Shown here: positions 1 through 7,968 of the stretch, piece after piece
Layout of the letters: each line of letters begins with the position of its first letter
Numbering within the stretch: position 1 is the stretch's first letter
Assembly (NCBI GenBank): GCA_028715865.1
Contig: JAQUQY010000006.1
Coordinates: 1-19,118 of the forward strand
Source of the DNA: Syntrophales bacterium
GTDB lineage: Bacteria; Desulfobacterota; Syntrophia; Syntrophales; UBA2210
Direction of reading: 5' to 3'
DNA: 19,118 nucleotides
The notes under the pieces: generated by a model
Database searches by the model: none
What the model saw: only the letters and a program-made list of their open reading frames with translations
Told to the model about the DNA's origin: nothing
Made by a program: the position numbers and the translations under genes

Positions 1-942
1 TGTGTGACGGCGCTAATTGCCAGCATAGGGGGTAGGCGGGCAAGCAAACGCCTGGCCCTGGGCCATGCCCTGTTCAATATCGTCGGAACCTTAATTGTTT
101 TGCCGCTTGTCCCTCTTTACCTTCATTATGTTCCCATGCTTTCGGGAGACATCGCCCGCCAGATCGCCAATACACACACCATATTCAACGTATTCAACAC
201 AATTGTGCTGCTGCCCTTCATACCCCTTTTCGTTAAGCTTTTAGAAAAACTGGTGCCCGGACAAGATTATGAAAAAAGAGGTGGCGGTTTTCTGGAAGGA
301 CATCTGCTGTCGACACCGGATCTGGCTATCAGGGCTGCCTTGAAAGAACTGTCGGTTATGCTGTCCCTGTGCCGTGAAATGCTTGATAAAACCCGCCAGT
401 GCAGTGAAAATTTCAGTCACAAGCTGAAGAATGAAATCACCGTCGACGAAGAATCCGTTGATGATATGCAGAAAAAGATAACTTCTTATCTCGTCGAGGT
501 AACTCAGGCAGGACTGAATGACAAGCAGCGGTTTTTGGTTCCAGCTATCCTCCACAGCGTGAATGACGTGGAAAAAGTGGGGGATTATTGTGAAGATATA
601 GTGAAACTTTCTCAGCGCCTGTATGAAAACAAGCTTGATTTTTCACCCGAGGCGAGGTCCGAGATGGATCGTCTCTTTGGCAAGACTGATGCCTTGATCA
701 AGCATACAAAGCAGGCCCTGGACAACAATGACGAAAAGGCTGCGCTTATCACGCTCAATATAGAGCGGGAAATAGATGTTCTCATTGATCAGTACAAACT
801 CAACCACCTGAAAAGACTTGAAAAAGGCTCCTGTATTCAAGACGCGGGGCTCGTATACTCCGACATCCTCACCGATATCGAAAGAATGAGCAATCACCTC
901 TGCAATATTACAAAAGGCATTCTGCACCGTGGAAAAAGGTAG
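1..942 (+). CDS. Na/Pi cotransporter family protein, 3' part (5' truncated by window edge)
   Basis: The open frame runs from the first base to a TAG at 940-942, giving the last 313 residues of a protein whose start lies upstream. The family (Na+-dependent phosphate symporter, NptA type, inner membrane) is usually about 530-560 aa, so roughly 40% is missing. The beginning, VTALIASIG, matches the end of the conserved G-T-x-VTA segment of the second Na_Pi_cotrans repeat. Two or three hydrophobic helices follow (about residues 20-45 and 60-80), with IANTHTIFNVFNT between them. From about residue 100 on it is a soluble helical PhoU-like domain with two metal-binding-type stretches, DVEKVGDYCEDI and DIERMSNHLCNI. 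The GTG at 4 is internal and not a real start. The PhoU-like tail is thought to tune transport in response to phosphate. Downstream 212 bases separate it from the Mla cluster, so it is probably not in that operon. Confidence 0.88.
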   Translation, partial: CVTALIASIGGRRASKRLALGHALFNIVGTLIVLPLVPLYLHYVPMLSGDIARQIANTHTIFNVFNTIVLLPFIPLFVKLLEKLVPGQDYEKRGGGFLEGHLLSTPDLAIRAALKELSVMLSLCREMLDKTRQCSENFSHKLKNEITVDEESVDDMQKKITSYLVEVTQAGLNDKQRFLVPAILHSVNDVEKVGDYCEDIVKLSQRLYENKLDFSPEARSEMDRLFGKTDALIKHTKQALDNNDEKAALITLNIEREIDVLIDQYKLNHLKRLEKGSCIQDAGLVYSDILTDIERMSNHLCNITKGILHRGKR

Positions 943-1154
943 CACTACATGGATTGTTTGCCCTATACGGCAGGCAGGTGTGATGAAGAATGCCCCATAT
1001 GTTGACAACACGCGACAGCTTCTATGCGGTTAGTGTGGTTGGTAGGCCCATTCACATATCTTTATGGAAACTATAAAGAGTATTGTCCCGGCAGTGGAGT
1101 TCCCTGGCGCGACTGAAAGTAACAAACATTGATCTGACGGACAGGGTTAACAAA

Positions 1155-2303
1155 ATGGTTTCCTTCGTGAAACGAAAAGATTCGAATGTTAAATTGAGCG
1201 TCGTCGGTTCACTATTGAGCCCGGTGGTTTTTGCAATCGAGGGTACGATGTCCCTCGATACAATGGGACGGGTTACCGCTGAAATGAAATCCCATGTCCG
1301 CGAGATGAGACCTTCGAAACTTACTATTGATTGTGCCGGCGTGAAATATTTTGACAATGCCGCGGCCCTGATGGTTTCCAAATTTAAAAAAGATATGGAA
1401 TCCGTAGGATTGCCGGTGGAGATCGTCAACCTAAGCGAAGATTCACAAAAAATCATGGGCCTTATTGACTTGAGAATTATCTCTGATAGTCCTTCTGTCC
1501 CGACAAAACATGCAGAAAGCCGCGTCGAAGGAATCGGGAAGCTTGCCGTCTCTGCAGTGGCAGAATTCGGGAATTTAATGACATTCCTTGGGGGGTTTAT
1601 CTCGGCGCTTGGCTATTCCATACTTCATCCAAAGGGGATCAGATGGGTAGACGTGGCAAGCAATATGAAGCGGATCGGTGTGCAGGGACTTCCTATCGTG
1701 GGTCTTATCAGCTTTCTGGTGGGTCTTATAATCGCCTTTATGTCCTCTCTTCAGCTAAAACCTCTGGGAGGCAATATTTTTGTGGCATCCCTTGTGGGGA
1801 TTGCCATGGTAAAAGAGCTGGCGCCCCTGATGACCGCGATAATCGTGGCAGGGCGGTCAGGGTCTGCCTTCGCGGCGGAAATCGGCACCATGGTTGTCAA
1901 CGAGGAGGTTGACGCCTTGGTAATAATGGGTTTTGATCCCATGCGTTTCCTGGTTGTTCCACGAGTGCTGGCGGCTTTTATCGTAGTGCCTATCCTGACA
2001 TTATACGCGGATTTATTCGGATTGGCGGGGGGATTGGTGGTGGGTGTCATGGGGTTGGATCTTACGCTTATAGCTTACATAAATCAGACTGGAAGCGCGA
2101 TTGCTCTTTCCGATATAGGCACGGGTCTCATCAAATCACTTGTTTTCGCGGCCATAATATCAGGCATCGGCTGTTACCAGGGATTGAAGGTTAAACATGG
2201 AGCCGAGGGCGTCGGGGCGGCCACCACTTCTGCTGTTGTGTCTGCAATATTTTTTATTGTTCTTTCCGATTCAATTTTTGCCGTGGTCTTTCACTACCTG
2301 TGA
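1155..2303 (+). CDS. mlaE: MlaE-family lipid ABC transporter permease with N-terminal STAS domain
   Basis: This is the inner-membrane permease of an Mla-type phospholipid transporter, 382 aa from ATG 1155. Residues 12-108 form a STAS (MlaB-like) domain. Residues about 130-380 are the MlaE/YrbE permease with five or six hydrophobic helices and the signature VAGRSGSAFAAEIGTM at 231-246, followed by VNEEVDAL, the expected coupling region for the ATPase. In Escherichia coli the STAS protein MlaB is separate; here it is fused. The usual Ser/Thr of the STAS helix cap is Asn68 (context FDNAAALM). An in-frame TTG at 1083 would add 24 residues, but that stretch lacks a properly spaced ribosome site and lies outside the domain, so ATG 1155 is preferred. 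The 942-1155 interval holds a lone TTGACA (1002-1007) without a good -10 box and no convincing gene. mlaF follows after 184 bases. Confidence 0.9.
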   Translation: MVSFVKRKDSNVKLSVVGSLLSPVVFAIEGTMSLDTMGRVTAEMKSHVREMRPSKLTIDCAGVKYFDNAAALMVSKFKKDMESVGLPVEIVNLSEDSQKIMGLIDLRIISDSPSVPTKHAESRVEGIGKLAVSAVAEFGNLMTFLGGFISALGYSILHPKGIRWVDVASNMKRIGVQGLPIVGLISFLVGLIIAFMSSLQLKPLGGNIFVASLVGIAMVKELAPLMTAIIVAGRSGSAFAAEIGTMVVNEEVDALVIMGFDPMRFLVVPRVLAAFIVVPILTLYADLFGLAGGLVVGVMGLDLTLIAYINQTGSAIALSDIGTGLIKSLVFAAIISGIGCYQGLKVKHGAEGVGAATTSAVVSAIFFIVLSDSIFAVVFHYL

Positions 2304-2487
2304 CAGAGGCCCGCGTTTTCTTAGATCGGAGTATATAAAGCCACCCTTGGGTTCTTATATTTACAAGCTGTCCGAAGCTGTCGTTTAAGCTATTTTTTTG
2401 TTAGCATGATAATATGCCGGGTGGAGCGAAGGGGAAACGCCTGAAAATTAACTATTCCCCTGATCCTTTGAAGAATCGGGAGAATTC

Positions 2488-3249
2488 GTGAATAACGAAA
2501 GCCGTGACGTCGTTATCAGTGTCGAGGGAATTACAGCCCGTCTTGAGGGCAATACAATTCTCGAAAATGTTAGCTTCAAGGTTTTCAGGGGTGAAATCCT
2601 GGTGATCATGGGCAGAAGCGGTTCGGGGAAATCGGTTCTTATGAAGCACATCATTGGTCTTTTCAGCCCCGTGGAGGGACGGGTTCTTATAAACGGAATA
2701 GATGTCCATAAAGCAGATGAGAGCGAACGCGCTAATATTCGAAGAAGCTTTGGTGTGCTTTTCCAGTCCGGAGGGCTACTGGGGTCTATGACTCTGTCCG
2801 AAAACACTGCCCTGCCTCTGGAGGAGCACAATGATGTACCCGACGGGTTGAGGGAAATGCTTGTCCGGATGAAACTAAGATTGGTGCGTCTTGACGGTCA
2901 TGAGAACCTCCTGCCGTCGGAACTGTCGGGGGGTATGAGGAAGCGAGCGGGGTTGGCAAGGGCCATGGTACTGGATCCGGAAATCCTTTTTTTCGATGAG
3001 CCTTCAGCCGGGCTGGACCCTGTCACCTCGGCCGAACTGGATAGCACGATTATAAATATCAATGAGGGAATGGGAACGACAATGATAGTGGTCAGTCACG
3101 AGCTTCAATCCATTATGGGAATCGCCCATCGCGTGATCATGCTGGACGGGGAGGAAAAGGGTATTATTGCAGAAGGAGATCCACGTGAACTGATGCATCG
3201 GTCAAGCGATGCCAGAGTACTTAATTTTCTCAACAGGCGAGTCGCCTGA
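2488..3249 (+). CDS. mlaF: MlaF-type ABC transporter ATP-binding protein
   Basis: ATPase subunit of the phospholipid transporter, 253 aa, the normal length for MlaF. Start is GTG 2488, with GGGAG at 2478-2482 as ribosome site. Visible motifs are Walker A GRSGSGKS (42-49), Q-loop Gln93 in LFQSGG, ABC signature LSGGM (146-150) followed by RKRAGLARAM, Walker B ILFFDE (166-171) with the D-loop SAGLDP, and the switch His204 in VVSHE. LSGGM-RKR is typical of the Mla/Ttg2A group rather than other importers. It should dimerise under the STAS-MlaE permease encoded just upstream. The 184-bp gap before it contains an AT-rich stretch around 2391-2415 with a GATAAT element, so an internal promoter is possible but not proven. 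The MlaD gene follows after 39 bases. Confidence 0.93.
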   Translation: MNNESRDVVISVEGITARLEGNTILENVSFKVFRGEILVIMGRSGSGKSVLMKHIIGLFSPVEGRVLINGIDVHKADESERANIRRSFGVLFQSGGLLGSMTLSENTALPLEEHNDVPDGLREMLVRMKLRLVRLDGHENLLPSELSGGMRKRAGLARAMVLDPEILFFDEPSAGLDPVTSAELDSTIININEGMGTTMIVVSHELQSIMGIAHRVIMLDGEEKGIIAEGDPRELMHRSSDARVLNFLNRRVA

Positions 3250-3288
3250 TAGTTGAGAATAAAGAGCCGGCAAATTAGAGGAGCGTCA

Positions 3289-4236
3289 ATGTCTGCAAAC
3301 AGGTCAAAATTTTTGATCGGTCTATTTGTAATAATTGGCATTTTCATCGGAGTATCGGCAGTGGTGTGGCTGGGCATGTCAAATTATTTCGCTGAAGGAG
3401 AGCGATACGCAACCTATTTTGATGAATCCGTTCAGGGACTTTCCGCCGATTCCACGGTCAAGTACCGCGGAGTTACTGTGGGGCGCGTTGAAAGAATAGG
3501 AATTGCGCCGGATAACCGTCTTATTGAAGTGATAATGAAAATAGATATTGACGAAGAACTACAGCGGACGACGGTGGCCCAGCTGAGGCCGGTGGGAATA
3601 ACCGGAATGGTGTTCGTTGAACTTAACCGGCGCGAAAACGAGGATTACGAACAAATGCCGGAACTTCCCTTTGAAGTTCATTATCCAGTTATACCGTCAA
3701 GACCATCGGGAATAAGCGAGATATTTTCGCGTCTTCACACGCTGGCCGACAGGGTGATTGAGATCGACCTCAAGGGTCTTTCGGAAGACCTCAAATCTGT
3801 TACCGCGGCGGCTCGCGCTATTCTGGAAAATCCCAAAATATTTGACATCGTGGAGAATCTCGACAGAACCCTTGTTCGTCTGGAGCGCGTACTTTCAAGT
3901 GATGACCCCGATGATTTGGTGGTGGAGTTGCATGAGTTGCTCATGGAAGGGAGAAAACTCATTTCAGGGCTCAATGTTGCCCTCAGTGAAGCCGATCTTC
4001 CCGAAGCTTCGAAACAGATGATCGCCTACATGGAAAGCCTGGAAAAACGGACGAGCGACCTGATGGAAAACCTTGACAGAACGGTCCGATTCACGGCTTT
4101 TGAGATCAGGGACGTGAGTTCCCAGCTTCGAGGTACGGCGAGGGCCATCGACGGGCTGGTGGAGAGGCTGTCTTTAAGTCCTTCGGATATTATTTTCAGC
4201 CGTCCGCCGGAGCGGGACAGGGAAGGAGAAAAATAG
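3289..4236 (+). CDS. mlaD: MlaD-type MCE domain protein
   Basis: Periplasmic substrate-carrying subunit of the Mla transporter, anchored in the inner membrane, 315 aa from ATG 3289. The start is supported by GAGGAG about six bases upstream; an upstream in-frame TTG at 3253 has no such site. One N-terminal transmembrane helix (about residues 8-29) is followed by the MCE domain (about 38-115) with the family pattern VKYRGVTVGRV (58-68) and PVGITGMVFVEL (101-112). The C-terminal two thirds is helical and charged, probably coiled coil, longer than in E. coli MlaD (183 aa). This resembles MCE proteins that build an extended tunnel or needle towards the outer membrane. The lipoprotein gene begins four bases after its stop, indicating translational coupling. 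Confidence 0.9.
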   Translation: MSANRSKFLIGLFVIIGIFIGVSAVVWLGMSNYFAEGERYATYFDESVQGLSADSTVKYRGVTVGRVERIGIAPDNRLIEVIMKIDIDEELQRTTVAQLRPVGITGMVFVELNRRENEDYEQMPELPFEVHYPVIPSRPSGISEIFSRLHTLADRVIEIDLKGLSEDLKSVTAAARAILENPKIFDIVENLDRTLVRLERVLSSDDPDDLVVELHELLMEGRKLISGLNVALSEADLPEASKQMIAYMESLEKRTSDLMENLDRTVRFTAFEIRDVSSQLRGTARAIDGLVERLSLSPSDIIFSRPPERDREGEK

Positions 4237-4240
4237 CTGC

Positions 4241-4972
4241 ATGAGGCGTTTCATTTATATTGCGGGGGAAAAAGGTTTCATTAAGGGTTCCACGGGAGTT
4301 GTCATGGTAATAATAGCCGCCTTCGCCTTTGCCGGTTGCGCGGGCGGAAGGACGGCGACTCCCGGAATGACGGCCTATGTACTTGAGCACCCTGAAATTC
4401 GGCAATCTTTATCGGCTGATGATACTTTGACTTCCGACACCTTAACAGTGCTTCGCTTCACCGCCACGGAAGCCTGCCATGGAAATTCCATGCTCTACCG
4501 GTCGAGCCCGTATGAGAGGGCAGCCTACCGCTATCATAGATGGAAAGTCAGCCCCGCCGTCATGGTCACGAACTATCTGGCGGAGGATCTTCTGAGGGGG
4601 CGAATATTCAGAGCCGTCTTTACCGATTACTCTTATGAAAAAAGCCGCTATCACCTGGAAGGAAGAGTAATGGACTGCATTGAAATTATCGAGGCAGGCC
4701 GAAGAGAGGTTTTCCTCGAATTCTCGGCGGTTCTCATCGATACGAACAGAAAAGAGGCGGAAAACCGTATTCTTTTTCAGAATACATATCAGCACCGGAG
4801 AAGTATCAAGGGCGGCGGTCCCGCGGGAACGGCCGCAGCCATGAGCGAGGCGCTTGCAGTTCTTTCTGAAGGGTTGAAATTGGATATCCTGTCTGTTCTG
4901 GGAGAAGGCGGTTCTTCAGGGGGTGATTCACTACTATACGGCAGGCCGAAAGAAAAAAATGAACAACCTTGA
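4241..4972 (+). CDS. ABC-type transport auxiliary lipoprotein (PqiC/DUF330-like)
   Basis: A 243-aa predicted lipoprotein. Its N-terminus has Lys/Arg residues, a hydrophobic stretch (about 18-31) and a lipobox FAGC with Cys33 as the lipidated residue. The mature part contains LRFTATEACHGNSMLYR and YHRWKVSPAVMVTNYLAEDL, like the ABC-transporter auxiliary lipoproteins that accompany MCE proteins (PqiC and relatives): a short strand, then a conserved Tyr-rich W-x3-P segment. In those systems the lipoprotein sits at the outer membrane and docks the MCE tube. The position four bases after mlaD supports this role. AAGGAG lies about 11 bases before the ATG. Family assignment rests on context and local similarity, so it is less sure than its neighbours. 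No MlaC homologue is present in the cluster. Confidence 0.75.
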   Translation: MRRFIYIAGEKGFIKGSTGVVMVIIAAFAFAGCAGGRTATPGMTAYVLEHPEIRQSLSADDTLTSDTLTVLRFTATEACHGNSMLYRSSPYERAAYRYHRWKVSPAVMVTNYLAEDLLRGRIFRAVFTDYSYEKSRYHLEGRVMDCIEIIEAGRREVFLEFSAVLIDTNRKEAENRILFQNTYQHRRSIKGGGPAGTAAAMSEALAVLSEGLKLDILSVLGEGGSSGGDSLLYGRPKEKNEQP

Positions 4973-4998
4973 ATTAAACTCCTGGGATAAAGTTTAAT
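4973..4998. repeat. 8-bp perfect inverted repeat between lipoprotein gene and ade
   Basis: ATTAAACT (4973-4980) and AGTTTAAT (4991-4998) are exact reverse complements separated by 10 bases. It begins directly after the lipoprotein stop and ends 30 bases before the ade start. It could be an operator or a weak hairpin; there is no T-run after it, so it is not a standard intrinsic terminator. Confidence 0.4.
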
Positions 4999-5028
4999 GC
5001 GAAAGATAGTCTGCGGTAAGGAGCACTG

Positions 5029-6666
5029 ATGACCCTGGAGTCAATTCGAACAGTTAGCGGCCGCATTGTTGACGTGGTAAACCGGCGGATATTCAATGGC
5101 TCGATTAAAATCAGCAACGGACGGATTACTGATGTTCTCGAAGAGGATGTCAGCGGCCATCGCTTTATTCTTCCCGGTTTCATTGACGCCCATATTCATA
5201 TCGAGAGCTCCATGCTTGTTCCATACGAGTTCGCCCGCATGGCCCTTCGTCATGGAACAGTCGCCACCGTGAGCGATCCCCACGAAATTGCCAACGTTCT
5301 TGGTATGCGTGGAATAGACTACATGGCGGAAAGCGGGAAGGAGGCGTTGCTGAAGTTCCACTTTGGGGCGCCTTCCTGTGTCCCGGCCACGCCCTTTGAG
5401 ACGGCTGGAGCGGTTCTGGGTGTAAGCGCCGTCGATAAGCTTTTGAAAAGGGATGACATTTACTTTCTAAGTGAAATGATGAATTATCCCGGTGTCCTTA
5501 ACAGGGACACCGAAGTGATGGAAAAGATTTCCCGTGCTATTCGCCTGGGAAAGCCCGTAGACGGTCACGCCCCTGGCCTGAAAGGCGACGGCGCCGCTGC
5601 CTATATCGAGGCGGGCATTTCAACGGATCATGAGTGTTTTACTCTTGAGGAAGCTATAGCTAAAGCAAACCTGGGTATGCGCATTCTCATCCGTGAAGGT
5701 TCGGCGGCCCGGAACTTCGATGCCCTGCATCCACTTCTGGAAAGCTATCCGCTGCAAGTAATGTTCTGCTGCGATGACCTGCACCCCGACGAGCTGTTGC
5801 ACCATCACATCGACGATCATGTGCGCCGGGCTGTCGCGCTGGGATACGATCTCTTTGATGTTTTGTGGGCCGCCTCGGTGAACCCTGTACTTCACTATGA
5901 TCTTGCCGTAGGTCTTCTTCAACCCGGTGATCCAGCTGATATGATTCTGGTGGATAACCTCGTAGACTTCAGGGTGGAGAGAACCATCCTGGATGGAATG
6001 GTGGCGGCGCGGGATGGGAGATGCCTTATTCCGGAAAGATCTCACAGCGCTCCTAATAATTTTAAAGCGAAACGAAAGAAACCGGAAGACTTCAGTGTGA
6101 AAGCCCTGGGTGACTATATCCGTGTTATCGAAGCCATCAACGGCCAGGTTATCACCGGGGAGATTAAGGAGAAAGCCAGGGTTGTAAGGGGGAACCTGGC
6201 AGCTGATCCTGACCGTGATCTTCTGAAGATAGCCCTGGTAAATCGTTATGCTGACAGTCCGCCGGCCGTCGGCTTCGTGAAAAATTTCGGCATAAGAAAA
6301 GGAGCCTTGGCTTCGAGTGTTGCACATGATTCGCACAACATCGTCGCTGTCGGCACTGATGACGGGTTGCTCTGCCGGGCCGTAAATCTGGTGATAGAAA
6401 ACTCCGGGGGGCTGAGCCTCGTGAATGGTGATGAAGAGCGGGTTATCAGCCTGCCCGTGGCAGGGCTCATGAGTGTGTTGGACGGGGAAACCATTGGTCA
6501 TTCATACGCCGAGATCGAGGCAGGGGCACGAACTATGGGCTCCAGGCTTCGATCACCCTATATGACGCTTTCCTTCATGTCTCTCCTGGTAATTCCCAGG
6601 CTCAAGCTGAGTGACAGGGGGCTCTTTGACGGAGAAAGCTTTAAATTCACGTCCTTGGCATATTGA
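5029..6666 (+). CDS. ade: Adenine deaminase
   Basis: Converts adenine to hypoxanthine and ammonia in purine salvage; cytoplasmic, metal dependent (Mn/Fe in characterised members). Length 545 aa fits the AdeC/Ade family (540-600). The amidohydrolase metal-binding HxH is in PGFIDAHIHIESSM (His55, His57), followed by VSDPHEIANVLG (82-93). Further family blocks are GHAPGLKG, STDHECFT and IREGSAARN, then CCDDLHPDEL with HHIDDHVR. The C-terminal domain has ASSVAHDSHNIVAVGTDD, also conserved. The start ATG 5029 is preceded by AAGGAG at a good distance. No purine riboswitch is visible in the 56-base leader. A long antisense open frame inside this gene is a codon-usage shadow. Confidence 0.96.
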   Translation: MTLESIRTVSGRIVDVVNRRIFNGSIKISNGRITDVLEEDVSGHRFILPGFIDAHIHIESSMLVPYEFARMALRHGTVATVSDPHEIANVLGMRGIDYMAESGKEALLKFHFGAPSCVPATPFETAGAVLGVSAVDKLLKRDDIYFLSEMMNYPGVLNRDTEVMEKISRAIRLGKPVDGHAPGLKGDGAAAYIEAGISTDHECFTLEEAIAKANLGMRILIREGSAARNFDALHPLLESYPLQVMFCCDDLHPDELLHHHIDDHVRRAVALGYDLFDVLWAASVNPVLHYDLAVGLLQPGDPADMILVDNLVDFRVERTILDGMVAARDGRCLIPERSHSAPNNFKAKRKKPEDFSVKALGDYIRVIEAINGQVITGEIKEKARVVRGNLAADPDRDLLKIALVNRYADSPPAVGFVKNFGIRKGALASSVAHDSHNIVAVGTDDGLLCRAVNLVIENSGGLSLVNGDEERVISLPVAGLMSVLDGETIGHSYAEIEAGARTMGSRLRSPYMTLSFMSLLVIPRLKLSDRGLFDGESFKFTSLAY

Positions 6667-6796
6667 GTTTTAAAAAGGCCTCTACAGGTTAAGAATCGAA
6701 CAGACTCCTCCTTGTTATGGTGAAAATCATCCTGCTTAAGAACTTCTACGAAACAACATGGTTAGTATCCAGCCGGAGCAGTGACGGTGAAACAGA

Positions 6797-6826
6797 TTGA
6801 CAAAAATTGAAAACTGCGGGTATAGT
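6797..6826 (+). promoter_or_regulatory. Sigma-70-type promoter for tatA
   Basis: TTGACA (6797-6802) and TATAGT (6821-6826) are separated by 18 bases and lie 32 bases before the tatA start. The -35 box is perfect and the -10 box matches five of six. The preceding 130 bases after ade hold no convincing gene. Confidence 0.7.
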
Positions 6827-6858
6827 TCACAAATTCTTTAAACAGAAGGAAGGTTTTC

Positions 6859-7146
6859 ATGTTTGGCATTGGAATGCCTGAACTTATCGTAATCCTGATT
6901 GTCGCTCTCATCATAATAGGGCCGAAGAAGCTGCCCGACCTGGCGAAGTCTCTCGGGAAGGGACTGGCCGAGTTTCGCAAGGCAACCGATGACGTAAAGG
7001 AGAGTTTTCGCGTAGATGAATTGAAGCGGGACGCTGATGAAATTAAGGATTCACTGCTTCATGGCGCGATGAAAAACAGCGAGAATAAAAAATCAGATTC
7101 CGATAACGATAAGGATGATAAGGAGAATACGCAGCCCCATTCATAG
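6859..7146 (+). CDS. tatA: Twin-arginine translocase subunit TatA/TatB
   Basis: Pore-forming or adaptor subunit of the Tat pathway, which exports folded proteins across the inner membrane. Length 95 aa. One N-terminal transmembrane helix (about residues 6-21) precedes the hinge GPKKLPDLAKSLGKGLAEFRKA (21-42), an amphipathic helix typical of TatA/E. A highly charged Asp/Lys/Glu/Ser tail (about 70-95) follows. The ribosome site GAAGGAAGG lies just before the ATG. The region starts MFGIGMPELIVIL, with Glu8 where TatA often has Gln, so a TatB or bifunctional identity cannot be excluded; only one TatA/B gene is seen here. tatC follows after 59 bases. Confidence 0.9.
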   Translation: MFGIGMPELIVILIVALIIIGPKKLPDLAKSLGKGLAEFRKATDDVKESFRVDELKRDADEIKDSLLHGAMKNSENKKSDSDNDKDDKENTQPHS

Positions 7147-7180
7147 CATGAGACCACAGAGACCTTCCCAAACTCCATGA

Positions 7181-7208
7181 ATGCGCCCGCGCATGATTTT
7201 CTTTCATG
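7181..7208 (+). promoter_or_regulatory. Hairpin between tatA and tatC
   Basis: ATGCGC (7181-7186) and GCGCAT (7189-7194) are reverse complements around CC, followed by a T-rich stretch GATTTTCTTTC. An outer pairing of CATGA (7176-7180) with TCATG (7204-7208) would include the tatC start codon. It may act as a leaky terminator, RNA end-stabiliser or translation brake. Function is inferred. Confidence 0.4.
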
Positions 7209-7967
7209 AAAGACAATCACATTGACGAACAAAAAATGCCTCTGACGGACCACCTGGAGGAACTGCGGACCCGGTTCATCCGTATCCTTATCGCACTGGG
7301 AATAGGTTTTGTGCTGTGCTTCTTTGTCAAGGAGCGGATTTTCAGCATCATAATTTATCCCCTGTCCGACATAATGCCCGATGGCAGCGCCATGATATTT
7401 ACCAGCCTGCCGGAGGCATTCTTTACCTATCTCAAGGTATCCCTTTTCGCGGCAATCTTTCTTACTAGCCCCTACACTCTGTACCAGATATGGAAATTTG
7501 TTTCACCCGGCCTTTATGTGTCAGAAAAAAAATATGTTGTACCCTTTGTACTTCTTTCCACGCTTTTTTTTCTTGGTGGAGCGTTCTTTGCCTATTTCCT
7601 GGTCTTTCCGCTGGGTTTCGCTTTCTTCCTGGCCTTCGCCACCGAATTCATAAAACCCATGCTTTCCATGAGGGAGTACCTGGGTTTTTCCATGAAACTG
7701 CTGCTTGCCTTTGCCATTATATTCGAGCTTCCCATATTCATGTTTTTTTTGGCAAAAATCGGCTTGGTAAATTCTCAGGTTTTGAAAAAAAGAAGAAAAT
7801 ATGCAATATTAATAACCTTTGCTGTGGCAGCAACACTGACGCCTCCCGATGTGGTGACGCAGACCATGATGGCTATACCACTGATTCTGCTCTACGAATT
7901 GAGTATATTGGTAGTCAGAAAAGGGGAAAAAAACAAAGACATACAGCTTGATAACGAGAAGCAATAA
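7206..7967 (+). CDS. tatC: Twin-arginine translocase subunit TatC
   Basis: Signal-peptide receptor and core of the Tat complex, 253 aa, with six predicted transmembrane helices. Family marks are HLEELRTRF near the N-terminus (about 16-24), which contacts the twin-arginine signal, and YTLYQIWKFVSPGLYVSEKK in the first periplasmic/cytoplasmic loop region. FELPIFMFFLAKIG and the late TPPDVVTQTMMAIPLILLYE are also present. The start codon ATG 7206 has no strong ribosome site; ATG 7236 (MPLTDHLEEL) is the alternative and would still keep the conserved motif. The stop is one base before the next start, so the PBP gene is co-translated. Confidence 0.94.
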   Translation: MKDNHIDEQKMPLTDHLEELRTRFIRILIALGIGFVLCFFVKERIFSIIIYPLSDIMPDGSAMIFTSLPEAFFTYLKVSLFAAIFLTSPYTLYQIWKFVSPGLYVSEKKYVVPFVLLSTLFFLGGAFFAYFLVFPLGFAFFLAFATEFIKPMLSMREYLGFSMKLLLAFAIIFELPIFMFFLAKIGLVNSQVLKKRRKYAILITFAVAATLTPPDVVTQTMMAIPLILLYELSILVVRKGEKNKDIQLDNEKQ

Positions 7968-7968
7968 A

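Noticed and set aside
949..1005. An 18-codon Cys-rich frame (MDCLPYTAGRCDEECPIC) ending in TGA, as a second possible Sec gene
   Set aside because: The weak hairpin after the TGA begins too close to it and is bulged, there is no membrane or redox layout I recognise, and the downstream frame looks random.
2361..2399. Direct repeat AAGCTGTC and T7 run after mlaE as a terminator
   Set aside because: The only stem is a 4-bp AGCT pair, too weak, and the Mla genes probably need to be co-transcribed.
5620..6501. Long antisense open frame (293 codons) opposite ade
   Set aside because: It mirrors a clear adenine deaminase, has no ribosome site and no recognisable domain; it is a shadow of codon bias.
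6717..6800. A 27-codon frame upstream of tatA
   Set aside because: No ribosome site, and it ends inside the tatA promoter -35 box.
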